The notes: generated by a model from the letters alone, not told the origin. A stretch of DNA of 64,000 bases from Sphingomonas sp. S-NIH.Pt15_0812 (GCF_003951315.1 NZ_QLJH01000005.1:1-64000); one strand, 5' to 3'. Positions 34,625-46,044 are shown, counted from the first letter of the stretch. Program-made: numbers and translations.

Positions 34625-36966
34625 GCATCGTCGATACCGCCAGGCAGGCGGCGCAGGGCCTGGTGCAGGGCGCCCTGGAAAAGCTCGTGCCGCTGGCCCC
34701 CGACAACTGGATTCCGGGCGGCAAGCCCGATCCGCTGATCGCACGCAAGCATGGGTTGATCGGCCAGCCGGTCTCGCGACTGGACGGGTCGCTGAAGGTC
34801 ACCGGCGCCGCCGCCTTCGCCGCGGAGCATCGTTTCGACAACATGGTCTATGCCGCGCTCGCCTATGCGACGATCCCCCGCGGGCGGATCGCGGCGATCG
34901 ATACGGGGGCCGCGGAAGCCGCACCGGGGGTCGTGCTGGTGATGACCCACCGGAATGCACCGCGCATGGCGCCCCCACCGGCCTTCGGCTCCTCGCCGAC
35001 GGCGGTCGGGCCGGCCGACCTGCCGATCCTGCAGGACGACCGCATCCACTGGAACGGCCAGCCGGTCGCCTGCGTGCTGGCGGAAACGCAGGAGCAGGCG
35101 GATCACGCCGCCGCCCTTCTCGTCATCACCTACGAAGCCGAGCCGTCGACCACCGATCTCGCCGGCGCCAAGGCGAACGGCATCGAGCCGGGCCTGTTCA
35201 TGGGCCAGCCGTTGTTGAACGAGATCGGCGATGCCGAGGCGGCGCTGGCCGCGGCCCCGCACCGGGTCGACCACATCTATCGCACCCCGCGCCACAACCA
35301 TAACCCGATCGAGCCCCATGCCGCGACGCTGGCCTGGATCGGCGACGATCTGGTGATCCACGACGCCAGCCAGATGGTGACGCAGCAGGCCCAGACCATG
35401 GCCGATGTGTTCGGCCTGCGGACCGATCAGGTCCGCCTGACCTCGCCCTATGTCGGCGGCGGGTTCGGCAGCAAGGGCCTGTGGGACCATCAGGTGATCG
35501 CCGCGGCGGCGGCGCGGCTGGCCAATCGCCCGGTACGCGTCGCGCTGTCGCGCGAGGGCGTCTATCGGATCGTCGGCGGGCGGACGCTGACCGAACAGCG
35601 CGTGGCGATCGGCGCCACGAACGACGGCAAGTTCGAGGCGCTGATCCATACCGGCCTGACGGTGATGACGCCGCACAATGCCATGCCCGAGCCCTTCATC
35701 CTCGGCACGCGCGCGGCCTATGCCGCACCCAACATGCTGCTGAAGGTGGAGGTGGCGCGGATGAACATGCTCGCCAACACCTTCATGCGCGCGCCCGGCG
35801 AAGCGGTCGGCACCTTCGCACTCGAATCGGCGATCGACGAACTGGCGTCGGACCTTGGCATGGACCCGGTCGAACTGCGTATCCGGAACGAACCCGACGC
35901 CGACCCGACCAGCGGCCTCCCCTTCTCGTCCCGCCACATCGTCGAGGCGTGGCGGCGCGGCGCGGAGCGGTTCGGTTGGGACGCGCGCCCGGCCACGCCC
36001 GGATCACGGCAGGATGGCGAGTGGCGGATCGGCATGGGCTGCGCGACCGGCACCTATCCCTATTACCGGATGCCGGGTGCCGAGGCGCGGATCACGATGA
36101 CCCGCGACGGCGACGATGTGCGTGCGAAGGTCGAGGTCGCGGCGGCCGAGATGGGCATGGGCACCGCCACCACGACCGCGATCGTCGCCGCCGAGCGGCT
36201 CGGCCTGCCGATGGAGCGTATCGAGATCGGCTATGGCGATTCCGCCATTCCCGGCGCGATCATGGCCGGCGGATCGCAGCAGACCGCCGCGATCGGAGCC
36301 GCCGTCATCGCTGCCCAAGCCGAGCTGGTGACCGCCTTGCTGAAGCTCGCCGGCAACGACTCGCCCCTGGCGGGCCTGTCGGCGGACGAGGTCGGCAGCG
36401 ATGCCGGGGCGCTGGCCAGCCTCGCGGAGCCATCGCGGCGCGAAAGCTACGTCTCGATCCTCACGCGTGCGCAGCGCGATAGCGTGACGGTGACCAAGGC
36501 GGGATCGATGCCGTTGGAATTGATGCACTGGTCGATGCACTCGCACAGCGCGCTATTCTGCGAGGTGCGGGTCAATACGGTGACCGGCGAGACGCGCATC
36601 AGCCGTTTCCTGGGCGCGTTCGACTGCGGCCGCATCCTCAATCCGAAGACAGCGGCGAGCCAGTTCCGCGGCGGCATCATCATGGGGCTGGGCATGGCGC
36701 TGATGGAGGAAACGCTGTTCGACGAACGCAATGGCCGGATCATGAACCCCAGCCTGTCCGAATATCACCTGCCGGTGCATCTCGACGTGCCGGAGATCGA
36801 CGTCATCTGGACGGACATCGCCGATCCGCACACGCCGATGGGAGCGCATGGGGTCGGAGAGATCGGCATCACCGGGGTCGCGGCCGCAGTTGCCAATGCC
36901 GTCTACAACGCGACCGGCATCCGCATCCGCGACCTGCCGATTACACTCGATAACTTGATGCGATAG
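34621..36966 (+). CDS. paoC: Molybdenum hydroxylase large subunit (PaoC-type aldehyde/xanthine dehydrogenase family)
   Basis: 781 residues. Molybdenum cofactor (MCD-type) and substrate domains are recognisable by VGGGFGSKGLWDHQVIAAAA, ANTFMRAPGEAVGTFALES, DCGRILNPKTAASQFRGGI and the C-terminal MGAHGVGEIGITG, whose Glu is the expected catalytic base. Length suits the PaoC/YagR branch. Likely oxidises aldehydes; the substrate is inferred. No PaoD/XdhC-like maturation factor is encoded nearby. The start overlaps the FAD subunit stop (ATGA). Confidence 0.93.
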   Translation: MSIVDTARQAAQGLVQGALEKLVPLAPDNWIPGGKPDPLIARKHGLIGQPVSRLDGSLKVTGAAAFAAEHRFDNMVYAALAYATIPRGRIAAIDTGAAEAAPGVVLVMTHRNAPRMAPPPAFGSSPTAVGPADLPILQDDRIHWNGQPVACVLAETQEQADHAAALLVITYEAEPSTTDLAGAKANGIEPGLFMGQPLLNEIGDAEAALAAAPHRVDHIYRTPRHNHNPIEPHAATLAWIGDDLVIHDASQMVTQQAQTMADVFGLRTDQVRLTSPYVGGGFGSKGLWDHQVIAAAAARLANRPVRVALSREGVYRIVGGRTLTEQRVAIGATNDGKFEALIHTGLTVMTPHNAMPEPFILGTRAAYAAPNMLLKVEVARMNMLANTFMRAPGEAVGTFALESAIDELASDLGMDPVELRIRNEPDADPTSGLPFSSRHIVEAWRRGAERFGWDARPATPGSRQDGEWRIGMGCATGTYPYYRMPGAEARITMTRDGDDVRAKVEVAAAEMGMGTATTTAIVAAERLGLPMERIEIGYGDSAIPGAIMAGGSQQTAAIGAAVIAAQAELVTALLKLAGNDSPLAGLSADEVGSDAGALASLAEPSRRESYVSILTRAQRDSVTVTKAGSMPLELMHWSMHSHSALFCEVRVNTVTGETRISRFLGAFDCGRILNPKTAASQFRGGIIMGLGMALMEETLFDERNGRIMNPSLSEYHLPVHLDVPEIDVIWTDIADPHTPMGAHGVGEIGITGVAAAVANAVYNATGIRIRDLPITLDNLMR

Positions 36967-37324
36967 ACCGCCCCTCCCCGCATCGAAGCCGACCCATGTT
37001 CAGTCGTTCCGTCATCCCTGACGGCTTCGTCAACGCGAACACCGGGTCATGGTCAGAAGCGATCGGAACATCGAGGCGAGTGGCTGGCGATCATCGGCCA
37101 GCCTCTCGCCCTCAATCCCTGGCCCGCACGTAGATCGAGACTGCCATCTGCATGAAATCGCCCTATAATCCTGTCGCTGGCAGCAGGCCCACCCTGGTCC
37201 CGAACCCATGCAGGGACGCATCACGGCCATGAACCAATCGCATATCGATGGCGCAAAAGCAGACCTTCGCACCCTCATCCATGCCCATGACTGGTCCGCC
37301 TCCGCGATCGGCGACCGTGCCACC

Positions 37325-37327
37325 TAG
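37325..37327 (+). other. In-frame TAG interrupting the hybrid kinase N-terminus
   Basis: An ATG at 37229 opens a frame (MNQSHIDGAKADLRTLIHAH, then DWSASAIGDRAT) that runs in phase into the kinase at 37346 and is broken only by this TAG, codon 33. Homologues typically have a Trp-Pro motif here (GPxxxWPxSLRTxVDLML), so the change looks like TGG to TAG. Confidence 0.75.
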
Positions 37328-37345
37328 CCACGTTGCCTGGAAACC

Positions 37346-39292
<1,947 letters not shown>

Positions 39293-39364
39293 CGTGCCGA
39301 GGCACAAGAAGCCGAGCGGCGGCGACCCGCGACAGATCATCGTCTTTTTGCTACCGGCTCCGCC

Positions 39365-40030
39365 ATGAGCTTCGAACTGCGCGCAGCCCGGTATATCCCC
39401 CTCCCCAGCCGGAACGAAGACCCGTGCCGGCCCCGGCCGGGCGGTCGCATTGGCTGGATGGTCCGCTTGCCCCTGCTTGTCGTTTCGCTGGTCACGAGCG
39501 TGACGGCCGCTGCCGCCACCTACCCGACGCGTTCGATCGGTGCCTGGGTCCTATCCGCGAGCAGCGATCAGAAAGGCTGCTTCCTGAGCAGGACCTATCC
39601 TGCACCGCGGCAGACGACGCTGCAATTGGGCCTCGATACCGATGGAAGCAACCGGGTATCGATCCTCAATCCGCATTGGTCGATCCGCCCCCGCCAGAAA
39701 CTGACGCTGGATTTCAGGCTTTCCAACATCGCCTTCCCCCGGCATGTCGCGATCGGCATCGCGAGCCAGGACAAGAGGGGGTTCGTCAGCAGCTTCGGCC
39801 GGAGCTTCCCCGCCAGTTTCGCAGCGTCCCGCTTCCTCCATGTTCGGCGGGGTGACGTGCCGGTCGAGGAACTCGATCTCGACGGCAGCGGTGCGGCGAT
39901 CGCAGAACTGCGGACCTGCGTAGCGCATTATCGCACCGCGCCAGGCAAGACCCAGCCGCTTCCAAGGACGGAAGCGCGAATTCCGACCGATCCCTTCTCC
40001 AACTCGCCTGATCGTGATTCGCGGAATTGA
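39365..40030 (+). CDS. Hypothetical secreted protein
   Basis: 221 residues. A hydrophobic segment (MVRLPLLVVSLVTSVTAAAA) begins at residue 32, so the true start may be the ATG at 39458 with that segment as signal peptide; no clear Shine-Dalgarno sequence supports either. The mature part has two Cys (QKGCFLSR and LRTCVAHY) and beta-strand content (LTLDFRLSNIAFPRHVAIGI). The layout is typical of small periplasmic proteins of sphingomonads. No named family recognised. Confidence 0.6.
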   Translation: MSFELRAARYIPLPSRNEDPCRPRPGGRIGWMVRLPLLVVSLVTSVTAAAATYPTRSIGAWVLSASSDQKGCFLSRTYPAPRQTTLQLGLDTDGSNRVSILNPHWSIRPRQKLTLDFRLSNIAFPRHVAIGIASQDKRGFVSSFGRSFPASFAASRFLHVRRGDVPVEELDLDGSGAAIAELRTCVAHYRTAPGKTQPLPRTEARIPTDPFSNSPDRDSRN

Positions 40031-40224
40031 GATCAAAATAGTTTTGGGTTCATCATGGGTTCATTGCCCTCCATCAGATGAAGGATAAGTATTTCTGCAA
40101 GATGAACACGCTGCATTGGCCACTCGACTGACCGTACGCGAAACCCGGACTGTCGCCTGCTCTATTGCCGCACGACGCCGTTCAGGGCTCCTTCGCGAAC
40201 CTCTAAACTATTAGGAAGACAGCG

Positions 40225-40533
40225 ATGCTGCCATCTTTGACGAAGCTTTCTCCCCTGGCCCTGATATTGCTCGCCGGCCCGGTGCTGGGCGGGTGCGCCA
40301 CCAAATCCTACGTCCGTGAGCAGATCGCACCGGTCAGCGCTCGCGTCGATACGCTCGAGACCCAATTGCAGGCGACGGACGGCACCGCCAAGCAGGCCCT
40401 GACCGAAGCGCAGGCGGCCTCGGCTCAGGCGCAGCAGCAGGGCCAGCGCGTCGATCAGATCAACGGTCGCGTCGACGGCGTCGAACAACGGCTGCAGGAA
40501 CAGGAGCGTCGCGGGAAGCGTCCGCGCCACTGA
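40225..40533 (+). CDS. Small coiled-coil lipoprotein
   Basis: 102 residues with AGGAAG before the ATG. A lipobox (LAGPVLGGC) gives a lipidated Cys at about residue 24. The rest is a long helix with heptad-like spacing and many Ala/Gln (VSARVDTLETQLQATDGTAK, then QINGRVDGVEQRLQEQERRG), reminiscent of alanine-zipper outer-membrane lipoproteins. Probably a structural envelope protein. An L,D-transpeptidase gene lies downstream. Confidence 0.82.
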   Translation: MLPSLTKLSPLALILLAGPVLGGCATKSYVREQIAPVSARVDTLETQLQATDGTAKQALTEAQAASAQAQQQGQRVDQINGRVDGVEQRLQEQERRGKRPRH

Positions 40534-40579
40534 TCCCGATGGCGCGCATCCGCGCCACCGTCATTACACGATGAAGTCC

Positions 40580-40610
40580 GGGGCGTCCCACTCCACAGGC
40601 GGGACGCCCC
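40580..40610 (+). terminator. 10-bp hairpin between lipoprotein and L,D-transpeptidase genes
   Basis: GGGGCGTCCC (40580-40589) pairs perfectly with GGGACGCCCC (40601-40610) around an 11-base loop. Without a T-tract it may act as an mRNA-stabilising or processing stem instead of a true terminator. Confidence 0.45.
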
Positions 40611-40625
40611 TCGATACAGGAGCCG

Positions 40626-41318
40626 ATGATCAAGATCTTCGTCCCACTCGCGGGTCTGGCCTTGTGCGCCACCGGTGTCCAAGCCACCTCGACGCCGAAA
40701 ACGGACGCCCGATCGGGGCCGTCGGAGCTATCCCGTCGCGCCGCACCGACGATAATGGCATCGCCCGATGCGGAGCGGGTCGCCGCATGGATCGCCGCGT
40801 CCGGCGACAATCACGCCCTGCCTTATGCCGTGATCGACAAGAACAGCGCGTCTTTGCTTCTCTATGACGGTCGAGGGAGGCCAGTCGCGCAGGTGCCCGT
40901 GCTGATTGGCATCGCCCCGGGTGATGATGCCACCCCGGGTGTCGGCAGCAAGACGCTCGGTGAGATCGGGCCGGCCGAGAAGACGACGCCTGCGGGCCGC
41001 TTCCTGGCAAAGTTCGGTTATGCCGCCGGACGGCAGAAGGTGCTATGGGTCGATTATACCAACAGCGTCGCGATCCACCCTATCCCCGGAGACGCCGCGA
41101 AGCGCGAGATGCGTCGCGAGCGGCTGCTTTCGCCGGAACCCGATGACAATCGCATCACCTTCGGCTGCATCAACGTGCCACGGGCCTTTTACGGCTCGGC
41201 ACTGCGTCCGCTTTTCCAAAAGAAGGGCGGCTATGTCTATATACTGCCGGACACCAAGCCACTGGAAGATGTATTCCCACGCCTCCGCGTCCACGCCCTG
41301 ACGGCGCACCGATTCTAG
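40626..41318 (+). CDS. L,D-transpeptidase (YkuD family)
   Basis: 230 residues with a signal peptide (FVPLAGLALCATGVQA). The YkuD domain shows SLLLYDGRGRPVAQVPVLIG, a His in VAIHPIPG and the catalytic Cys in DNRITFGCINVPRAFY (the usual SHGCxR/N motif is here TFGCIN). It acts in the periplasm, crosslinking peptidoglycan or attaching proteins to it. The neighbouring coiled-coil lipoprotein is a possible partner by analogy with Braun-type lipoproteins, though it lacks an obvious C-terminal Lys. Confidence 0.88.
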   Translation: MIKIFVPLAGLALCATGVQATSTPKTDARSGPSELSRRAAPTIMASPDAERVAAWIAASGDNHALPYAVIDKNSASLLLYDGRGRPVAQVPVLIGIAPGDDATPGVGSKTLGEIGPAEKTTPAGRFLAKFGYAAGRQKVLWVDYTNSVAIHPIPGDAAKREMRRERLLSPEPDDNRITFGCINVPRAFYGSALRPLFQKKGGYVYILPDTKPLEDVFPRLRVHALTAHRF

Positions 41319-41326
41319 CGGGTGCG

Positions 41327-41400
41327 ATCGGCCGCTCATTTCCCACAATAGCATCGCCTCGCGCTTGAACTCGCCCGTGAAGCGATGCTTCGTCGTACCG
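41327..41400 (-). pseudogene. Tiny transposase orfA-like remnant
   Basis: On the minus strand the stretch reads TTKHRFTGEFKREAMLLWEM, then SGRS, closely resembling the first residues of IS3-type orfA (KRRFTxEFKxEAVxLxE). It lacks a proper start and is not continued by the rest of the HTH domain. Too short for certainty. Confidence 0.4.
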
Positions 41401-41501
41401 CAATCAGAAACACCTGCGGCTCCGCTGCGCCTATCATCGGTGTCCGTCAAACCGAGGGATTACCACTCTGTGGTGAAACGGACATCCGGACGGATCGATG
41501 A

Positions 41502-41819
41502 TCAGTCGTCGTCGTAATTCTCGCCTTCCGAACCACTGCCGGCCCCCATGCCGCTGCCATGGACCTCGCCGGTCCGCTGATCGATATGCGCGCGGCGTCC
41601 GGCCTCATCGGGGATGGCTTCTCCCGGGCGGTGGGCGGCATCGATCGGCGTACGCGCCGTACCGCCCTCTCCCGCACCGACCGCGATCTGCCCCGGGCTC
41701 ATCGCCGCATGGCTGTCATATTCCTCGCCGGAATAATGGCCCTTGTCGCCCAAGGGATTACCGCGCATCTCCTGCGTGTCGTCGGTTTGGGGCGGTGTGA
41801 TGTCACGCTTGTCGACCAT
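41502..41819 (-). CDS. Small hydrophilic hypothetical protein
   Basis: 105 residues. AAGGAG is 6 bases before the ATG at 41819, which strongly supports translation. The protein is Gly/Asp/Glu-rich and probably disordered (MVDKRDITPPQTDDTQEMRG, tail EGENYDDD). It resembles short stress-associated or envelope-free hypothetical proteins of sphingomonads, but I cannot assign a family. Divergent from the endonuclease/phosphatase-family gene. Confidence 0.7.
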   Translation of the reverse strand: MVDKRDITPPQTDDTQEMRGNPLGDKGHYSGEEYDSHAAMSPGQIAVGAGEGGTARTPIDAAHRPGEAIPDEAGRRAHIDQRTGEVHGSGMGAGSGSEGENYDDD

Positions 41820-41890
41820 GATGAACTCCTTCGCATGGTGAACGCGCGAGGAGGCAACCGGTCCCCGACCCGGTGCGTTCCACCGCCGAA

Positions 41891-42586
41891 ATGATCAAGG
41901 TCGCCAGCTACAACATGCGCAAGGCCATCGGCACCGACCGACGGCGCAACCCCGAACGCATCCTGGAGGTGCTCCGCGAGATCGATGCGGACATCATCGC
42001 GTTGCAGGAGGCGGATCGGCGCTTCGGTACGCGGGCGGCGGTACTGTCGCCGCATCTGATCGAGGAGCATAGCGATTGGAAGCCGGTCGCGGTCGCGCGA
42101 CGGGCGACCTCGATGGGATGGCACGGCAACGCCCTGCTCGTTCGCAAGCGCGCCGAGATTCGGAGCTGCGGCACGATCCACCTTCCCGCGCTGGAACCCC
42201 GCGGCGCCGTGGTGGCCGACCTCCTGATCGACGATCAGCCGATCCGCGTGGTCGGCATGCATCTCGACCTGTCCGGCCTGTGGCGACGGCGGCAGGCCGC
42301 GGCGATCCTGTCGCATGTCGATGCCGCCCCGGAAACCATGCCGACGGTGATGATGGGCGACCTCAACGAATGGACCGCCGCCTCCGGTTGCCTGCGCGAC
42401 TTCAGCCGCGACTTCGCCATGGCCGCGACCGGTCCCAGCTTCCACGCCCGCCGACCGATCGGGCGGCTCGACCGGATCATGGTGTCGCGCCAGATGCGCA
42501 CGGTGGACTGCGGCGTCCACACCAGCCCGGCGGCACGGATAGCGTCCGATCACTTGCCGATCTGGGCGACGCTCGCACCGGCGTGA
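41891..42586 (+). CDS. Endonuclease/exonuclease/phosphatase-family protein
   Basis: 231 residues from MIKVASYNMRKAIG. Family motifs are in order: IIALQEADRRF (metal-binding Glu), VVGMHLD, MMGDLNEW (Asp/Asn) and ASDHLPIWATL (Asp-His pair). No signal peptide. The substrate class (nucleic acid, phospholipid headgroup or inositol phosphate) cannot be told from sequence. The patatin-like gene follows 70 bp downstream, so a lipid-related role is possible but speculative. Confidence 0.88.
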   Translation: MIKVASYNMRKAIGTDRRRNPERILEVLREIDADIIALQEADRRFGTRAAVLSPHLIEEHSDWKPVAVARRATSMGWHGNALLVRKRAEIRSCGTIHLPALEPRGAVVADLLIDDQPIRVVGMHLDLSGLWRRRQAAAILSHVDAAPETMPTVMMGDLNEWTAASGCLRDFSRDFAMAATGPSFHARRPIGRLDRIMVSRQMRTVDCGVHTSPAARIASDHLPIWATLAPA

Positions 42587-42656
42587 TATGCGGCTATAAA
42601 GGGAGGATGGAGAGAGGATCACAGGGGGGCCGGACCACGGCCCCGCGCGCCTGATC

Positions 42657-44912
42657 GTGCGCGAGAAGGAACTGCGCCTGGCGCTGATCTGCTATGGCGG
42701 GATCAGCCTGGCCGTCTACATGCACGGCATCACCAAGGAGATCTGGCACGTCGCCCGCGCCAGCCGCGCGCGTCACGACGGCTCGCAGCCCTCTCCGGGC
42801 GCCGATCACGTCTATCACGCGCTGCTCACCGAGATCGAGGCGGAGAATGGCCTTCGCCTCCGCGTCCTGGCCGACATCGTCGCGGGTGCCTCGGCCGGCG
42901 GCATCAATGGGATCTTCCTGGGCCAGGCGATCGCCACCGGACAGTCGCTCGATCCGCTGACCGACCTTTGGCTCGCCTCCGCCGATGTCGAGGCGCTGAT
43001 CGATCCCCAGGCCGCTCCTGCCAGCCGCTTCTCCAAATTATGGGCGCTGCCGCTGGCCTGGATGGCCGCCGGGCGCAGCGCCGCCGAAGTCGACCAGCTA
43101 CCCGATGCCCGGACGCGCGAGGAGGTGCGCGCCAAGCTGTCGCATTTCGTCCGCTCGCGCTGGTTCGAGCCGCCCTTTGGCGGCGCGACCTTCACCCGCC
43201 TGCTGCTCGACGCGCTGGACGCGATGGCCGCTTCCGAGCGCGGCCCGCGCCTGCTGCCGGATGGACAACCGCTCGACCTGTTCGTCACCGTCACCGACTT
43301 CACCGGCCATCCCGAACGCCTGCCCCTCAACTCGCCGCCCGAGGTGGTGGAGACGGAGCATCGCCTGGTCGTCGGATTTTCGGACCATGGCCGGTTGCTT
43401 CCCACCCTGGCAGCCCTGCCGGAACTCGCCTTCGCGGCGCGATCGACGTCCAGTTTCCCGGGCGCCTTCCCGCCCTTCATGGTCGGCGAGCTGGACCGCG
43501 TACTGAAAGAGCGGCGGCTCGCCTGGCCTAGCCGGCGCGCCTTCCTGCGCCGTATCCTGCCCCGGCAGGCGGCGGCGAACGCGCTCGATACGGCGGTGCT
43601 GATCGACGGTTCGGTTCTCGCCAACGCGCCGTTCGGCCCGGCGATCGATGCGCTGCGCGAACGCCCGGCCCGGCGGCAGATCGACCGGCGCTTCGTCTAT
43701 ATCGATCCCTCGCCCGGTCCCAAATTCCGGCTGGCGAGCGGCAGCGCGCAGCCCGGCTTCTTCCAGACGATCATCGGCGCGGTCAGCGAATTGCCGCGCC
43801 AGCAGCCGATCCGCGACAATCTGGAGGCGATCGCCGAGCATAGCCGCCGGGTCGAGCGCATGGCCGGCGTGGTCGCCGCCATGCGCCCGGCGGTGGAGGA
43901 GCAGGTCGAGGCGGTGTTCGGCCACACCCTGTTTCTCGATCGGCCAACGCCCAAGCGGCTGGCGGCATGGCGCCACCGCGCACAGCAGGCAGCGGTGAAC
44001 CAGGCCGGCTATGCCTTCGCTCCCTATGAGGCGGTGAAGCGCGATGGCGTGGTCGAGCGGCTGGCGACGACCATCGCCGGATTGATCGGTGAGTCGAGCA
44101 CGCGTCGACGGGGCACCGCGCGCGCGCTGATCCAGGCGGCGCTGGCCGCCCAGCCCGGCCGGGGCGGCATCCCGCTGCTTCGCGCCTATGATATCGGCTT
44201 CCGCATCCGCCGCCTGCGCCTGCTCGCCCGCCGATTAGCGGACATGGAGGCGGTCAATGAAGATGCGGCGCTGAGCCCGATGCACGACGCGATCTTCGAA
44301 TCGCTCGCCGGCTATCTCCACTGCCAGCGTTTGGAGCCGCTGCTGACCCTCCGGCCGCTCGCCCGCAGCATGGGCGGCGATGCGATGCCGCTGCTCGACT
44401 CGATCGCCACCGCCTATGACCTGGCCGGTCTGGATGCGCAGGCCGACCAACGACTGAGCATGGCGCTCGCCGCGCTGCCGCGCCCGCTACGACGGCCCCT
44501 GCTGCTCGCCTATCTCGGCTTCCCCTTCTACGACACGGCGACGCTGCCGCTGCTCGGCGGCGAGGGGATGGACGAGTTCGACGCGATCAAGGTCGACCGC
44601 ATCGCTCCCGAAGACGCCGCCACGATCCGGGCCGGCGGCGCGGAGGCGACGTTGAAGGGCATCCAGTTCAACAGCTTCGGCGCCTTCTTCAGCCGCGCCT
44701 ATCGCGAGAACGACTATCTCTGGGGCCGGCTGCACGGGGCGGAGCGGATGATCGACATCATCGTCTCCACCCTGCCGATGGGGTCCCGGTTGCGCGCGGG
44801 ACGGCTGTCCGCGATCAAGCGTGCCGCCTTCCTCGCGATCCTCGACGAAGAGGAACCGCGCCTCGCCACTGCCGCCGCGCTGATCGCGCAGATCCGTCGC
44901 GAGATCGGTTGA
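42657..44912 (+). CDS. Large patatin-like protein
   Basis: 751 residues from a GTG. The patatin fold has an oxyanion-hole-like CYGGISLAVYMHG near the start, the nucleophile motif GASAGGIN with Ser79, and the Asp of the dyad in LIDGSVLANAPFGPAIDALR (about 315). The C-terminal half is helical, as in the long bacterial patatin-like proteins with a DUF3376-type extension. Presumed acyl hydrolase acting on lipids. No signal peptide. The start lacks a good Shine-Dalgarno sequence. Confidence 0.88.
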   Translation: MREKELRLALICYGGISLAVYMHGITKEIWHVARASRARHDGSQPSPGADHVYHALLTEIEAENGLRLRVLADIVAGASAGGINGIFLGQAIATGQSLDPLTDLWLASADVEALIDPQAAPASRFSKLWALPLAWMAAGRSAAEVDQLPDARTREEVRAKLSHFVRSRWFEPPFGGATFTRLLLDALDAMAASERGPRLLPDGQPLDLFVTVTDFTGHPERLPLNSPPEVVETEHRLVVGFSDHGRLLPTLAALPELAFAARSTSSFPGAFPPFMVGELDRVLKERRLAWPSRRAFLRRILPRQAAANALDTAVLIDGSVLANAPFGPAIDALRERPARRQIDRRFVYIDPSPGPKFRLASGSAQPGFFQTIIGAVSELPRQQPIRDNLEAIAEHSRRVERMAGVVAAMRPAVEEQVEAVFGHTLFLDRPTPKRLAAWRHRAQQAAVNQAGYAFAPYEAVKRDGVVERLATTIAGLIGESSTRRRGTARALIQAALAAQPGRGGIPLLRAYDIGFRIRRLRLLARRLADMEAVNEDAALSPMHDAIFESLAGYLHCQRLEPLLTLRPLARSMGGDAMPLLDSIATAYDLAGLDAQADQRLSMALAALPRPLRRPLLLAYLGFPFYDTATLPLLGGEGMDEFDAIKVDRIAPEDAATIRAGGAEATLKGIQFNSFGAFFSRAYRENDYLWGRLHGAERMIDIIVSTLPMGSRLRAGRLSAIKRAAFLAILDEEEPRLATAAALIAQIRREIG

Positions 44913-44993
44913 TCGGGTCGCCTGCTACCGCCTGCTCTGGTCAAATCGGCCGAGTCCGGCTAGCCTCTCCCTCCCCATCCGTGGAGACGCGCA

Positions 44994-45335
44994 TTGCAGT
45001 TCCTGAAGATCCTGTTCTGGTGCCTGTTGGCCTTTCTGGCTGCGCTGTTCACGATCGCGAACTGGACGTCGATCCCGGTTCATCTGCCCGGCGACCTGGT
45101 CGCCGACATCAACCTGCCCTTCCTGTTGCTGGTCACCTTCCTGCTCGGCCTGCTGCCGACGCTCGGTTGGCAGGCGGCGCGGCGCTGGCGTTTGCGGCAG
45201 CGGCTGACCACCTGCGAACGGCAATTGGCGGAGGCGCGCGCGCTCCATGCCGCGATCGAACCCGTCGCCCTGCCCGCGACGATCGCCGAGCCTGCCGTCA
45301 CCCCCCTTTCGCCGTCGGCGGGAGCCACACTGTGA
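44994..45335 (+). CDS. LapA-domain (DUF1049) membrane protein
   Basis: 113 residues from a TTG preceded by GGAG. Two transmembrane helices (LKILFWCLLAFLAALFTIAN and FLLLVTFLLGLLPTLGW) with the DUF1049/LapA pattern are followed by a basic cytoplasmic helix (RRWRLRQRLTTCERQLAEAR). The stop overlaps the pyrF GTG (GTGA). LapA-type proteins act in envelope and lipopolysaccharide homeostasis in other bacteria. Coupling to pyrF is a frequent alphaproteobacterial arrangement as I recall. Confidence 0.85.
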   Translation: MQFLKILFWCLLAFLAALFTIANWTSIPVHLPGDLVADINLPFLLLVTFLLGLLPTLGWQAARRWRLRQRLTTCERQLAEARALHAAIEPVALPATIAEPAVTPLSPSAGATL

Positions 45336-46006
45336 GCAACCGCGTCTATGTCGCGATCGACACCCCCGATCTCATCCGCGCCAAGGCGCTGGCTACGCGC
45401 GTCCGGCATCATGTCGGCGGGATCAAGCTGGGGCTGGAATTCTTCTGCGCGCATGGCCAGTCCGGCGTGCGCGAGATGGCGGCGCTCGGCCTCCCCATCT
45501 TCCTCGACCTCAAGCTCCACGACATCCCCAACACCGTCGCCAAGGCGGTGCAGGCGCTCCATCCGCTGCATCCCGCGATCCTGACCGTCCATGCCAGTGG
45601 CGGCCGCGCGATGCTGGAGGATGCCAAGGCCGCCGCCCCGACCGGCACCAAGGTGGTGGCGGTGACGATGCTGACCAGCCTCGACGCCAGCGACTTGTCG
45701 GCCACCGGCGTGCAGGGCAGCGCGCATGATCATGTCGTGCGGCTCGCCGGGCTGGCGCAGGAGGCCGGAATCGACGGGATCGTCTGCTCCGGCGCGGAGG
45801 TCGCCGCCGCCAAGGCACTGTGGTCGCAGGGCTTCTTCGTGGTGCCGGGCGTCCGGCCCGCCGATGCGGCGGTCGGCGACCAGAAGCGCGTGGTGACGCC
45901 GCGCGCCGCGGTGGACGCGGGCGCATCGATCCTGGTCATCGGTCGCCCGATCACCCAGGCCGAGGACCCGGATCAGGCCGCCCGCGCGATCGAGGCGACG
46001 CTCTGA
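45332..46006 (+). CDS. pyrF: Orotidine 5'-phosphate decarboxylase
   Basis: 224 residues. The TIM barrel carries the catalytic DxKxxD (Asp59, Lys61, Asp64 in FLDLKLHDIPNT), VTMLTSLD, VCSGAE and the phosphate-binding PGVRP and GRPI. It makes UMP in the last step of pyrimidine synthesis. The GTG start overlaps the LapA-like stop by 4 bp. trpF follows after a short gap on the same strand. Confidence 0.97.
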   Translation: MSNRVYVAIDTPDLIRAKALATRVRHHVGGIKLGLEFFCAHGQSGVREMAALGLPIFLDLKLHDIPNTVAKAVQALHPLHPAILTVHASGGRAMLEDAKAAAPTGTKVVAVTMLTSLDASDLSATGVQGSAHDHVVRLAGLAQEAGIDGIVCSGAEVAAAKALWSQGFFVVPGVRPADAAVGDQKRVVTPRAAVDAGASILVIGRPITQAEDPDQAARAIEATL

Positions 46007-46044
46007 CCCTTTCGCCGATCCGCATGATGGCTATAGGGCCTGTC

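Noticed and set aside
46007..46044. A tryptophan leader-peptide attenuator before trpF
   Set aside because: The gap after pyrF is under 40 bp, with no Trp-codon run and no terminator/antiterminator pair.
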